From Sabethes cyaneus (lineage: Eukaryota; Arthropoda; Insecta; Diptera; Culicidae), in assembly GCF_943734655.1 (NCBI RefSeq), contig NC_071355.1:206576939-206640938 (forward strand): a stretch of 64,000 bases of DNA, read 5' to 3'. A model generated the notes under the pieces. That model searched no databases and had not been told where the DNA came from. It was given only the letters and a program-made list of their open reading frames with translations. Shown here piece by piece: positions 47,311-61,000 of the stretch. The stretch's first letter is position 1, and each line of letters opens with the position of its first letter. A program made the position numbers and the translations under genes.

Positions 47311-48424
47311 ATTTCGATATTAAATTTTATATTTTTGGCTTATTTTCGTCAAAAAACGTTTATTTTTGTTTTCTTAAATTTTATACAAAAATAAATTTTC
47401 TACGCAACCTTATATAGAGCAACCAACTATCAATAGAGCGCTGCGTGGTTGTGCCAAGACAACACACATTATAAAAAGAAACCATAGTTTGCCTTCAAAT
47501 GTCACGAAAACCTTTTTGTTTACGTCTTGTCTTTATTTCATTTAAATTACAAGCGTCTATCATAAATCCTTTACAAAAACAAAGTTTTTGAAGCAATACG
47601 ATGTAGGATTTCTGGATAAAAACTTCGACATCTTGTTTATATCAATGTTGTCCACCTTTTCATCAACTAGTTGTGGAACTTTCGAAACTTATCATTAGTT
47701 GAGAGGAAATGCTGGTCCATGAAAAAATCCTCTTTAGGGAGAGTGTTTATGTCAGCTTTTACATATCCTGTTTCCATTTCTCGTTATTTCTTACAACAAT
47801 AAGTGTCGATGAATAAGCAACAGCAGCGGAGGATAAGCAGCAGCAGAAGATAACCAGTAGCAGCGGAGACAAAACATCAGCGGGAGCAACCAACTGCAGT
47901 GGAAACAAATCAGCTGCTGCGGCAGCGGAATGCAATCGGTGACGTGAAGCTAGAAATAGATGGGAAGCAACGAATGCGAGCCGCTCGGGTCCAAGCGATT
48001 GATCGCTTTACTAGGCGTAAAACCAAGCGATTGCTAGCAAAAAGCAGCCAACTGGCAGTTTCGTTAGCCATTACCGTCGGATCGTGACAAATAAGCAGCA
48101 AAGTACACTTTTTCACGAGCAAAATCAACCGAGACAAGGCAAACTGTCAAGATGATCAACTGTTTCACTGCTGTCAAAGTTAATGTCAAACCAGGGTTGC
48201 CAGTGGAAAAATAGTTATCCTTGTTGCCAGAAACATATTCTTTCCTTAATGTCAAGATTGATCTGTAATGTCATGGTAGAAATTGCAGTTTATTTTTTGT
48301 TTTTCAATTTTTGATTGTACGGTGTGTTTAAAAAAAGAAAAGCTGTGAAAGTGAAAGTCACAACGTGGAGCTTTATCGTTCTCTCGAAAAAAAAAAATTA
48401 TTTTTATTTCAAATTTTAGGACCC
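47250..48424 (+). mobile_element. AATT-flanked TIR element, copy 2
   Basis: Same termini, GGGTCCTAAA / TTTAGGACCC, between AATT at 47246-47249 and 48425-48428. 1,175 bp. Contains a CAG-rich stretch near 47815-47935 ('cagcagcggaggataagcag') absent from copy 1. Shared internal blocks include 'gttgccagtggaaaaatag' and 'ccttatataga'. No transposase recognised. A 4-bp AATT duplication with GGGTCC ends does not match a superfamily I can name with confidence. Confidence 0.82.
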
Positions 48425-48494
48425 AATTCACGACAAAGTAAATATCGGTAGGCCAATCGAATAACATACGCGAAAAATAAGAACATTGACATTC

Positions 48495-48770
48495 TCAGTT
48501 TCTTTTGTGTTTATCGCTAATCGCAATATAACGTTTGACACCTGAACCAATAAATAGTTGGTAAACATTGTTTTTATTTATTACGTTCATGTTGCGAAAT
48601 TTAATTTTTTCGAATTGAAATGTCGCAAACATATCAGCTCCTGACTCTCGACCAGGCTTTTCATAAAGCATTATAAATGTATCTTTATAGGGCTTTAGCT
48701 TTTCAGGGCTCTCGGATGACTGGTAGTAAGATGCTATGGAGAGGTATAGGAAATATTTGTTTTTTTTTAT
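48495..48770 (-). CDS. Unidentified open frame, possible exon
   Basis: A minus-strand frame preceded by an acceptor-like CTCTCCATAG at about 48735 reads SYYQSSESPEKLKPYKDTF, IMLYEKPGRESGADMFATFQ, then a basic end and a TGA at 48495. Composition and codon variety look protein-like, but I recognise no family. It lies just downstream of the TEP-A stop, so it could be an alternative 3' exon, the last exon of an unrelated gene, or decayed transposon sequence. No donor-side partner was identified. Confidence 0.25.
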   Translation of the reverse strand: MKKNKYFLYLSIASYYQSSESPEKLKPYKDTFIMLYEKPGRESGADMFATFQFEKIKFRNMNVINKNNVYQLFIGSGVKRYIAISDKHKRN

Positions 48771-48974
48771 CAAAATTAGGCAGAAGTCATGAGAATTAAG
48801 TATAACAGAGTAACTGTACCACAAATAAAAAATAATTAGTGATTGTTTTTCAGGTAGGTAAACATAAATAAGTGAGAAATTTTGATTTTACTAACACTAG
48901 AAAAGCGCCATCTCTTGAAAAGCAACGGTTCGTATGGTGTCCTATTGCCGAAGCTCAAAACAGTTACTTCAGCG

Positions 48975-51900
48975 TTAAAAAAACCCGATTTTTTCCTGCT
49001 CCTGCTTCAGTCCCCCATAGTACAATGCAAGCCAATCTTCATCTTCACAGGTATCGCACAGCTGCATTACTTTGTCATATGTTTTAATGGCAAAACGATC
49101 TGCAAAAAACCCAACATATAAAAAGCGTCCGACAATATTGATGTAAGTATGTATTCAGAAATACCTCGGTCGTAATAATCATAGACAACAACATAAGCCG
49201 GTCGATGCACTGCCACTTTGTATTTACGGTAGGATATCACTTTGAAACATTTCTCTTCCGGCCCTAGATTGTCATAGTATACAACTACCGAGGTGCCAGC
49301 GAATTGTAATTCAGTTTTCTGAAGAAGATTGATAATATTAATAAATTTGGTACTTTCTGGCGTCTTCTGTTGATTTTCACTCACCCGAATTGCATTAGAT
49401 AAATCTTCCACGCCGTCCGCTTCTACAACCATTCCGCTGGGGAAAAATACTTCAACAAATGCCATATTAGAGAGGCTGGAGGATTTTTCTGGGGTATCTT
49501 TGACACAGATCTTCAGGTGCTGCACATGACAAGTCGTTATATTTAGCATTTGTACAGCCAATCGAAAGTTTTGCCGCGACATTTGGATATTTAGATAGTA
49601 ATCATATGCCACTTCCAAGTAGCCGCTTCCGATACCAACAATGTGTACATCAAACTGGCGGATATCGTTGGGCAAAATGTAATTCAGAATATACATGGAA
49701 TTATCACGGTCGAAGTAAAAGGTACTACGAAATGCATATAGGTTATGCTGTCCTGTTAAAATAACTCGATACTCATTTCTATGGGATGACTTTTTCGCTG
49801 TAAATTTGGTAAGTGCTTTTAAGCCGACAAATATATCCTGTGTTCCAGGAAATCCCCCTACGACGAAACAATTACTGTTCAACCATCGTAAAACAGGAAG
49901 TCCATCAGTAATATGGAATAAATCATCACTAACAACTAATGATAGCAGTGCGTATCCGGCAATTTCTACGTTAACCGAGGGCACTTGCCAGTATCGTTCA
50001 ATAAGTTCTCTATCGGAAATAGACTTTTCTAGAAGTTTGCTTAGGAAATCCTCTCGCTTCGGTCGACCGCTAAGTGATAGTACATACGTGGCCAATGCTA
50101 GATCATACGGATTTGTTATGCTGTAAAAATTTCTCTCCAAAAATGTTATCGATTTGTCTACTGTTTGCCGATGTTTTGCTGCAATATCTTCAATTTCCAA
50201 AAAAGCAATTAGTACATACGCTGTAAGTGAATATTTGGTTGAACCCACTCCTCCTCGCACGTTAGCTTCTGTAACCCGACCAACCTCATTGAATGTGCCT
50301 TCTTGGGTTTGAATACTAGCCAACCAGCGGAGTGCATCTTCAACTATCGACCAATCTATATCGATGTATGTCTTAGCAATGTTGAATGACATCACTACGA
50401 AAGCTGTCATGAATGTACCGCCTTTGGTGTCCGATGCACTTTGGACACCGAAGGAACCATCCGACCGCTTGTATTTCAATTGTTTTTGGTAACCACTTTG
50501 TAAGTAGTTAATTGCTTTTGTGCGATTTTTTTCTGAAAGCTTTCCACTTTCAGAAAGGTAGTCTAAAATAACGATATTGGAAGCAAATTTGGCTATATTT
50601 TGTTCTCCGTTCCCAATTGGCAGATGAATCAATGACTCCAAATTACTGATTGGTGTGTCAAACAATTTTGCTGTAAAATTGAAAATAAATCTATTGTTGA
50701 AATGTACGAAAATGCACATTAGGCCGGTAATATGCTATTTGTTTATTTCGTAATCAACTCTAAAAAAACGCATGCGGAGAAAACTGTTAGCAACTGAGTA
50801 ATTATCCTACCAATTTGTTTTCAAAGGTTTCATATTTAGTTTTCGATGTGCAACGTATTACCGGCTGAAAAATTATATATTTACCTTTGAGTGTAAAGTT
50901 AATTCCGACAGATCCTTCGTCAATGCCCCTTGGAATATTAATATCTATGCTAAACTTTTGCTGACCATGTTGTACTAAATCGAAAGTTCTGCCATCATGT
51001 TTTTCGTAACGTCGGCTTTCCGGGGTTACTTGTAGCATCCGTTCGACGGTATCAGAAGCGAGTAAACTGATTGCTTCAACTTTGATTGTTATTTCGCCAA
51101 GTTTCTTTGCTTTAATCCTAAACGAGATTGGTTTGCCTTTGGACTTTGGCACGAGTACAGCTTTGGTACGGCGGGTTGCTGAAAAACGAAAATTAAGCTA
51201 ATATCATGCAATCGATTGACGCAAGTACAAAACCTACTGTCATTAGAAGACGGCTCTACGAACTCAATTTCATCATACTCGTTAAATAGTGTCATATCTG
51301 TAATAACTGTATTTTCCAGCAAGTTGAAAATCATCACGCAAATCGTAACCACTTCGTTACGCTTAATGGAGTACGGCAAAATGGGAACAATATAAAAAGG
51401 CATTTTCTTCACGCTGAACGTTTGTGGTTGTTTAATGATTCCCAATCCTAGTGTGGGACTGAGCGCAAATCCCGTAATTTCCCAAGAGCTGATGGTATCT
51501 GGCACGATGTGTCTGAAAATAAGTTTATCCTTAATGCCATCCATGGTATAGTTTTCCCAAAGCCAAGTTTCACGAAAGTCCGCCCTGATGGGTACAGGTT
51601 TTTGAACAATTTCGGCTAACGGGAAATGCCCTCCAAACCGCTTCAGTGCCGGATAAGCTGAATGAAAATAAATCTATTAACTACTGAAATACTGCATCGT
51701 ATTCAGCCATACATACCGAAATCTACTTCAGCAGTAGTTCTTAAAAACAATCCCATTGTCTGAATATAGAAATTAATGAATTAAATAATTAATTAATTGA
51801 CAAAATAAGCTATGTGGTCAAATTTTCAAAAAGTCGTCAAAACCGCCTTTCAATTTTGTTTGAGCCTTTACGTACCCCGAACGGATCAAATTCATAAGGT

Positions 51901-52088
51901 TCCGTGCTTGCATATAGAGCCAAGTCATTGAGCACATCTTTTTCGGTTAAATCATGTCCTGTGCGATCCATCAAAAATAAATTTCGATTGATAACTGTGA
52001 AAGCAACATAAGAATCTTTGGCGGCTTTGACGTCTACGTGGAAATGCTGACCTGGACGATACTCTTCAGCATCCAGGGTAAACGAAAA
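48975..52088 (-). CDS. TEP: TEP-A 3' exon block (MG6 to C-terminus)
   Basis: Exon 7 (52088-51876) starts FSFTLDAEEYRPGQHFHVDV, the MG6 signature. The 43-bp exon 8 (51759-51717) encodes GLFLRTTAEVDF. Exon 9 (51657-51238) has the family marker FRETWLWENYT followed by VPDTISSWEITGFALSP of MG7. Exon 10 (51178-50885) carries CUB-type strands (ISFRIKAKKLGEITIKVEAI). Exon 11 (50670-49165, 1,506 bp) holds the alpha-helical thioester domain: LIHLPIGNGEQNIAKF, GSFGVQSASDTKGGTFMTAF, GVGSTKYSLTAYVLIAFLE and GGFPGTQDIFVGLKALTKF, then the receptor-binding MG8. Exon 12 (49099-48975) has DRFAIKTYDKVMQLCDTCED and the stop. Poly(A) signal not found near the stop. Confidence 0.93.
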
Positions 52089-55000
52089 CTGCAAAGTGTT
52101 TATTATTTTTATGTCAATCCATCCAGCCGGGCCATCGAAACGAATTCAAATGTCATTATGTTTTTTAGCATGCACCAAAGACGTACCATAACGTACCTCC
52201 GAGGATTTTTAACGTACTTCGTTAATTATATGATTTTCATGTGATTTTCATGTGATTTTCATATGATTTCAACACCAGAATCTCATAATAAATGTATTTC
52301 CAACATTTTCTGGGAATGGCGTTATCAGCCTATCCATATTTCAGTGTTTAACCTACGTATTTTTCTAAATTCCGCTATATAATGTAATAAATTTTGGAAA
52401 TACATTCATTTTGAGATTGTGGTGTTGGTATGATGACGTACCAAAATAGTTTCCGAGTTTTCGCCAATTTAGTGAACTTTTCCCTTATGTAGCGGAATTT
52501 AGAAAAATACGTTTTCATAATCAAATATAATTCAAGTGATGATTTTCTCTCAATCAATTGCTTGTTTTTTCCGATACATGTTTTCTGGAAAATCAGTGTC
52601 GCCTTTTAATTTTTTTTTAAATGTTATAAATTTTTCCCTGAAGAACACCCAAATTATGCTGTATTTTAATATAACTGTTTTATTTTCACTTAAGTATTAG
52701 GTTTTATATATGAAATCAGACTAGAATTTTCCCCTGAACTGAAATCTGTGGTTTAATTCAACATACAAAGTTTTTTGAAAAAGTTATCGAACTTTATATG
52801 AAATTTTTTTAAGTACGTCCTATTCAAAGTTCAGATTCCTTAGGTACGTCGTTGGTACATCAACTTTTTGGTAATGTGGACTTCGTAAAGTTAGGATTTC
52901 CCAAAATCGACCGTCTATCATATAAATAACGAAGTACGTTAAAAATCATCGGAGGTACGTTATGGTACGTCATTGGTACATGCTACAAAACATAATGACA
53001 TTTGAATTCGTTTCGATGGCCCGGCTGGATGGATTGACATATTATTTTTATAAGTTTTTCTTGATAAACCAAATACAGACCGGACTCGATTGTCCGGGGA
53101 TTCGATTAATCGGGGATTCGATTATCCGGGTTTTTAGACTCGATTATCCGGGTGAAAAAAAAATTATTTGTTTTTAATGATTTATTTTAAACCTTAATGT
53201 TATAGTTTTCATGCTACATGATGATTCCAACTTGACAAGTAATGATTCACCTCCCTAAAGTTACAAAATTCCTTTCTTATATTCATTTGATCGACGAACA
53301 AAACAAAAATAAATCCTGCGATGATGGAATCAATTTTTTTACTTGAAAATCATCATCATCATTTGCATTACCATCATCATCGTAAGACCATTGCAAATCA
53401 TTTTAAAAGTTTTTGTCATCCCCCCCCCATTGGAAATTGGCTTGAAAAATCGGGGGCAAAATAATTTTTAGGATATGAGTTAATTTTTTTTATAAAATCA
53501 ATTGTCTGTGGGCTCTACAGCCTGAAAAACTTGAAAAATGAGTATACGAGTTGAATTAACGCTTCTAGCATGAAATAGAAATGGAAATTCAAACAGCGAA
53601 ATTTCCGAAAATTGGCCAAAAAAATTTTCTTTCGTTTTTGTCTTTTTTTCGTAAATTTTTGCATGGAAATTAATCTATACCTATAAAGAAGGATTTCTGT
53701 CTGTCTGTCCGTATGTTCCTTATAGAATCGAAAACTACAGAACCAATCGGCATGAAAATATGCATGAAGAGGTTTTTGGGGCCAGGAAAGGTTTTAGTGA
53801 TGGTTAGAAACCCCTCCCCCCACTAAGAGGGGGGGCTCCCATACAAATGAAACACAAATTTCTGCATAACTGGACAACTAATCAAACAAATAGAACAAAC
53901 TTTGACATGTGGGTGTTTTCGGTGACAAGAATTTATTGAGATCCCTCCCCTCTTTATAAGGGGAATTATAACTCCTCTCCTCTTTAAAAGGGGGGGCTTC
54001 CATACAAATTTCCTCATAACTCGAGAACTAATCAAGCAAATGGAACCAAATTTGGCATGTGAAGGTTTTCGAGGGCAAGAATATTTTCTATAGTAAATTA
54101 GGACCCCTCCCCACTTTAAGAGGCGGGGCTCCTGTACAAACGAAATAAAAATTTCCTCATAACTCGAGAACTAATCAAGCAAATGGAACAAAATTTGGCA
54201 CGTGGGTGTTTTTGGAGACAAAATTTTTTTCTATGATGAATTGGGACCATTCCCCACTTTAGGAAGGGGGGCTCCTATACAAATGAAATGCAAATTTCCT
54301 CATAACTCGAGAATTAATCAAGCAAATGGAACCAAATTTGGCATGTGAAAGTTTTCTAGGGCATGAATATTTTATATGGTGAATTAGAACCCCTCCCCAC
54401 TTGAAGAGGGGGGGCTCCTATACAAACGAAATACAAATTTCCTCATAACTCGAGAACTAATCAAGCCAATGGAACCAAATTTGACACGTGGGTGTTTTTG
54501 GAGACAAAAATTTTTTCTATGATGAACTGGGACCCCTCCTCACTTTAGGAGAGGGGGCTTCTATACAAATGAAATACAAATTTCCTGATTAACTCGAGAG
54601 CTAATCAAGCAAATGGAACCAAATTTGGCATGTGAAAGTTTTTGAGGGCAAGAATATTTTCTATGGTGAATTAGGACCCCTCTCAACTTTAAGAGGGGGG
54701 GCTCCTATACAAACGAAATACAAATTTCCTCATAACTCGAGAACTAATCAAGCAAATGGAACCAAATTGGGCACGTGGGTGTTTTTGGAGACCAAAATTT
54801 TTTCTATGATATATTAGGACCCCTACCCACTTTAGGAGGGGGGGCTGCTATACAAATGAAATTCAAATTTCCTCATAACTCGAGAACTAATCAAGCAAAT
54901 TGAACCAAATTTGGCATGTGGAGGTTTCTGGAGGCAAAAATATGTTCTATGGTGAATTAGGACCCCTCCCAATTTTAAGAGGAGGTGCTTCTACACAAAT

Positions 55001-58000
55001 GAAATTCAAATTTCCTCATAATTCGAGAACTAATCAAGCAAATGGAACCATATTTGGCATGTGGGTGTTTTTGGAGGCAAGAATATTTTCTATGGTATAT
55101 TTTCTATGGATTTCTCCACTTTAAGAGGGGGGCGGGGGGCTCCTATACAAATGAAAAACAAATTTCCTCATAACTCGAGAACTAATCAAGCAAATGGAAC
55201 CAAATTTGACATGTAAGTGGTTTTGGACGCAAGATTTTTTTCTATGGTGAATTGAGACCCCTCTCTTCTTTAGAAAGCGAATAATGGCCCATCTCCCCTT
55301 TAAGAGGGTGGGCTTCCATACAAATGAAAAGCAAATTTCCTCTTATCTCGAGAACTAATTAATCAAATGGAACCAAATTTGGCATGTGGGAGATTTTGGA
55401 GTCTTGAATTTATTTTACGATAGTTAGAGACCTCTCACTCCTGTGGTAGGGGGATATGGACTCTCATACAAATAAAACAGAAATTTTTGCGAAACTCAAA
55501 AACTAATCGAACTCGAGAAATTCGAGATAAAACATTAGTCAATACAAGACCACAAAAACTATCTATAGTAACACTAGATCATTCAGGACGAGACGGTCGC
55601 GCCGCCCACTGGGGGGCTTGCAAAACTCGAGATTGTGACAAATATCATCCGAGATTCGAAGTTTGTCGGGTCAGCTAGTCTACTATATAAAAATGGATTT
55701 CTGTCTGTCTGTCTGTCTGTCGGCATGTTCCTTATAGAATCAAAAACTACTGAACCAATCGGCGTGAAAATTTGCATGTAGAAGTTTTTGGGCCAGGAAA
55801 GATTTTAGTGATGGTTAGAGACCCCTACCCCCACTAAGAGGGGGGCTCCCATACAAATGAAACACAAATTTCTGCATAACTCGAGAACAAATCAAGCAAA
55901 TAGAACAAAATTTGGCATGTGGGTGTGTTTGGTGACAAGAAAATATTCTATGGTAAATTGGGACCCCTCCCCTCTTTAGAAAGGGAATTATGACTCCTCT
56001 CCCCTTTAAGAGGGGGGGGCTTCCATACAAATGAAATACAAATTTCCTCATAACTCGAGAACTAATCAAGCAAATGGAACCAAATTTGGCATGTGGGTGT
56101 TTTTGGAGACAAAATTTTTTTCTGTGATGAATTGGGATCCCTCCCCACTTTAGGAGGGGGGGCTCCTATACAAATGAAATACAAATTTCCTTATAACTCG
56201 AGAACTAATCAAGCAAATGGAACCAAGTTTGGCATGTGGGTGTTTTCGGAGACAAAATTTTTTTATATGATGAATTGGGACCCCTCCTTAATTTAGGAGG
56301 GGGGGCTCCTATACAAACGAAATACAAATTTTCTTATAACTCAAGATCTAATCAAGCAAATGGAACAAAATTTGGCGTGTGGGTGTTTTCGAGGGCAAGA
56401 ATATTTTTTTATGGTGAATTAGGACCCCTCCCCACTTTAAGAGGGGGGGGCTCCTGTACCAATAAAATACAAATTTCCTCATAACTCGAGAACTAATCAA
56501 GCAAATTGAACCAAATTTGGCACGTGGGTGTTTTTGGAGACAAAAATTTTTTCTATGACTAATTGGGACCCCTCCCTACTTTAGGAGGGGGGGGTCCCAT
56601 ACAACTGAAATACAAATTTCCTCTTAACTCGAGAACTAATCAAGCAAATAGAACAAAATTTGGCATGTGGGTGTTTTCGAGGGCAAGAATATTTTCTATG
56701 GTGAATTAGGACCCCTCCCCACTTTAAGAGGGAGGGCTCCTATACAAACGAAATACAAATTTCCTCATAACTCGAGAACTAATCAAGCAAATGGAACCAA
56801 ATCTGGCATGTGGGTGTTTTTGGAGACAATTTTTTTTCTATGATGAATTGGGGCCCCTCCCAACTTTAGGAGGGGGGGCTCCTATACAAATGAAATACAA
56901 CTTTCCTCATAACTCAAGATCTAATCAAGCAAATGGAACAAAATTTGGCATGTGGGTGTTTTCGAGGGCAAGAATATTTTCTATGGTGAATTAGGACCCC
57001 TCCCCACTTAAAGAGGGAGGGCTCCTATACAAATGAAATACAAATTTCCTCATAACTCGAAAACTAATCAAGCAAATAGAACCAAATTTGGCAAGCGGAG
57101 GTTTTTGGAGGCAAAAATATTTTCTATGGTGAATTAGGACACCTCCCCACTTTAGGAGGGGGGGGGCTCCTATGCAAATGAAAAACAAATTTCATCATAA
57201 CTCAAGAACTAATCAAGCAAATGAAATCAAATTTAGGGGGCAGAAATTTTTCCTATGAATTAAGACCCCTCCCCTGTTTAGGAGGGGGGCGAAGGGGTCT
57301 CACACAAATGAAATTCAAATTTTCTTATAACTTGAGAACTAATCAAGCAAATGGAACCAAAGTTGGCAAGTGGGAGATTTTGGAGTCTTGAATTTATTTA
57401 ATGAAAGTTAGAGACCTCTCACCCCTGTGGTAGGGGGATATGGACTCTCATACAAATAAAACAGAAAATTTTGCGAAACTCAAAAACTAATCGAACTCGA
57501 GAAATTCGAGACTCTTCGATAAAACATTAGTCAATAACAAGACCACAAAAACTATCTAAAGTAACTCTAGATCATTCAGGACGAGACGGCCGCGGTGTTG
57601 CCGTCGACCCGCCGTTGGAAGCGTCGCCCACTGGGGGGAGGCAACTCCCCGCAGAAATCGCTACTATCTAGGTTTATTTGTTTTCCTTGGTCTACCTGGG
57701 TTTCCTGGAACGAGCGACAGCGAGTAAGGAGAGGATCGCGAAATGGGACTTTCCACAAAAAAGTTTTCCGTGAAATGGTACATTCCACTTAACGTTTTTC
57801 GCAAAATGATATTCGGCGAAATGTTGTACAATCGTGGCGAATATTACTATCCGCTTTCTGGCTATGCAAAGAGGGGACAGGGGAGTTGTTTTCTACTTTA
57901 CTATATAATTTGTATATTAAACTACCCATTCCAGGTAACTAATAAGCATTAATATAAGCAGCAAATCAGCGTATCTGGCATTTTATACTGCACGTTGTTG

Positions 58001-61000
58001 TATATTATGTTTTTGACTACATAGGTGTTGTAAATTGGCATCTAAAATTGTATTCAAATTCTTCGTGTCGGTAATTAGCTGTAAATTAGCATTGTCAGCA
58101 CTATAAGAAGGTTATCAGTAAAGTAGCTGTATATTTTGCCAAAATAGCATTTAATTAGCATTTAAGGCGACTTTAATGCTTATTGGCCTACATTTGAATA
58201 GCATTGGTGATGCTTATTAATTACCTGGGATGCTTTCATAGTTACGTAACTGCCAAAATGAATCATCTAAGATTGAACTCCTCAGAAACTTGCAAAACTC
58301 GAGATTGTGATAAACATCATCCAAGATTCATGATTTATGTACAACACAGGTTATTTTGTGGCAATACGAAGTTTGTCGGGTCAGCTAGTCACCAATAAGA
58401 AAATTGCAAAAATGGAATTTTATGACTTTAGGGGAGATTAATCAATAATGAAAAAAAACCCGAATTAATCCACCGTGCGGAGTGACCTAGCCTTTCTACT
58501 GCCGCAATAATCATTATTTAATTTCCCAGATACATCTATAATTAACTTGACTATATTTTTAAATATCCGTTCCATATTCCTCAAAATCCTCATTTGCCAG
58601 TAAAATTCACAACGTATTGCGTAGAGCAATTACATTTTCTTTCCTTAGGTGCGTAAATACTTGTAAGCGTCATTTATGCTACTTGATGAACACCTTATTT
58701 AGTTTTATAATATTTACGTGATTTATAGAAAAATAATGTAGGCACAATTTTTGCAGACTTCAATGAATATTTATAGAAAATTAGAAATTAACCCTCTAAC
58801 GGGTCTACAGACGGCCTTAACTTTCGGGCTTCAGAGCCACGAAACTTGTTTTGAATTGACAATATGTGTTTATAGCAGATTTTTGATATTTTGATATTTT
58901 GACATTAATACCATGCGTTCAAAAGTTAGCATCTTTGAAAAACCAGAGTTCAGAAAAATTATTATTATGCTTCGCCTTTGAAGAAAAAGGAAATCTACAA
59001 CAAAATGATTAATCTCAAAACTTTGTTATTAGTTTGTTTGGCTTGAATTTTGCAATATATTTGAATTAGAAAAAATAACTGAATAGAGCATTAGATATGA
59101 AAAAGAGAAATTGAACTTTTTCTTAGCTGGCGCTCCTTCAGATAATTATTTTTGCATGAAAATCAAAACTTAAGCTTCTTTTGAATGTAATTTCATGAAA
59201 AGATAGTCATTAGCTTGATCGCATCGTTTTTCCATTGTATCCCGTTAGAGGGCTAGGAAAACAAGATGAGGTCGAAAAATAGTGCAAAAGCTGCGCTATA
59301 AACATGCTTGAGAATGGGAAATATGACCGATATGATTTCCAGTGCTTGTCATTTTTGCTTTATTTATTAAAACATGATTCATGACATAAGACATCTGTCC
59401 TTTAAAATGTCACTAACGAAAATAAATCTTACAAAATTACTACCGTGCAACGTTTACTTCCTATTTTTCATATACCATTTCTAAGCTCTAGTATCTATTG
59501 ATTGAAAAGAGCATCTATTGATGCGGATAATTTGTTTGAAATTTGTATAAATTTATTTGGAAAAATCAACTTACTAGTATTTCTAATCCTATCACCACTA
59601 TACCTACATTCTTAAATTAACTGATTTTCTTCGCTTTTTGCTTTTCTTGTACAATTGTGAATAACAGCAAGTGAAGAAAATGACAATTGAATTCTGAAAT
59701 CAAAGAAAAGAAAAAAGTATAAGGGTCCATGCCTAGTGGCACGGGCGCAGGCTTGAAGTAGGACTACGAATGTAGAGCAATTCGTCTCCCAATGCCAAAA
59801 CCGGTGATTTTTGTACGAATTTCATATAATAGATTCCCCAGTTGCGCAGTAACCGAAGGTTTACTTGCGCTGTTGTATTTTATACAACATCTGTGAACCG
59901 TTAACTTTATCTCGGTATATCTCGGGAATCTAGCAATAAATAAAATTACTGTTTTCAGTAAGGTTGATCCGTAGACAAATGGTGGAAAAAGTTCCATAAG
60001 TTTTTCACCAAGTGGCATTAGTATTCGAGAGAATTCTGTTACGTTTTAGCATGCCTATAAATCGGAGTTGACGCGAGTAACGAAAGGTAAAGGATTGTGT
60101 TCTTACATGTGAGAAATTTCAACTTTCATTTCAAATTTCATCATTTCAACTCTTCAGCTAATTTAAATAGTGGATCTGAAAAGGTCCGTTTGTTATTCTC
60201 GAATTCTCAAATTTCTGACTCGTGTAATCTACTGTGTTGTAATGGATTTTTTGAAAAATTTCCAATCGATTGAAACCAATATCTCTAGAATCTGTTGACG
60301 GATGACTAAGGTATAAGCGTTTTCGTTTTTCTAAAGTGCACCCCAATATAGAAATCAGAGAAGTAGTCCTACTTCAAAACTTATCGATTGAATCCCACTA
60401 TTTAATATTTATTTGCATGGAATTTAGTCGGTAAAAGTTTTATATTTTCCTTAAATTCAGAGTTCATATTCCACTAAGAGGCTTCAAAAACTTCAGACAA
60501 TTGGCATGTTTCTCACTTCTCTTGAATTTCAATGCAAATTTAAAAATTGCAAATTGTCATCACATACACACATACATACATACATGCATACATACATACA
60601 TACATACATACATACATACATACATACATACATACATACATACATACATACATACATACATACATACATACATACATACATACATACATACATACATACA
60701 TACATACATACATACATACATACATACATACATACATACATACATACATACATACATACATACATACATACATACATCGCACACATTGAATACAATCAAC
60801 ATTTGATTGATACGTTTTGATTTCACACGTTTTAACGGTTTAATATACGGTGCTTAAGTGTTAAAGTTTGAATAACTTTTGAATGAACCGTCCGATTTTA
60901 AATAACTCGGTTTCGTTTGATAGATCTCAGCGGTAGTTTTCAAATAATAACAAAATGTGTGATGTTTTTAATTGAATTAATGCTTATATGTTTCAAAAAT

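Noticed and set aside
53673..58391. Regular repeats of about 143 bp as a possible CRISPR array
   Set aside because: Eukaryotic context, no short repeat/variable spacer pattern, no cas genes; the whole unit is repeated, so it is a satellite-like element.
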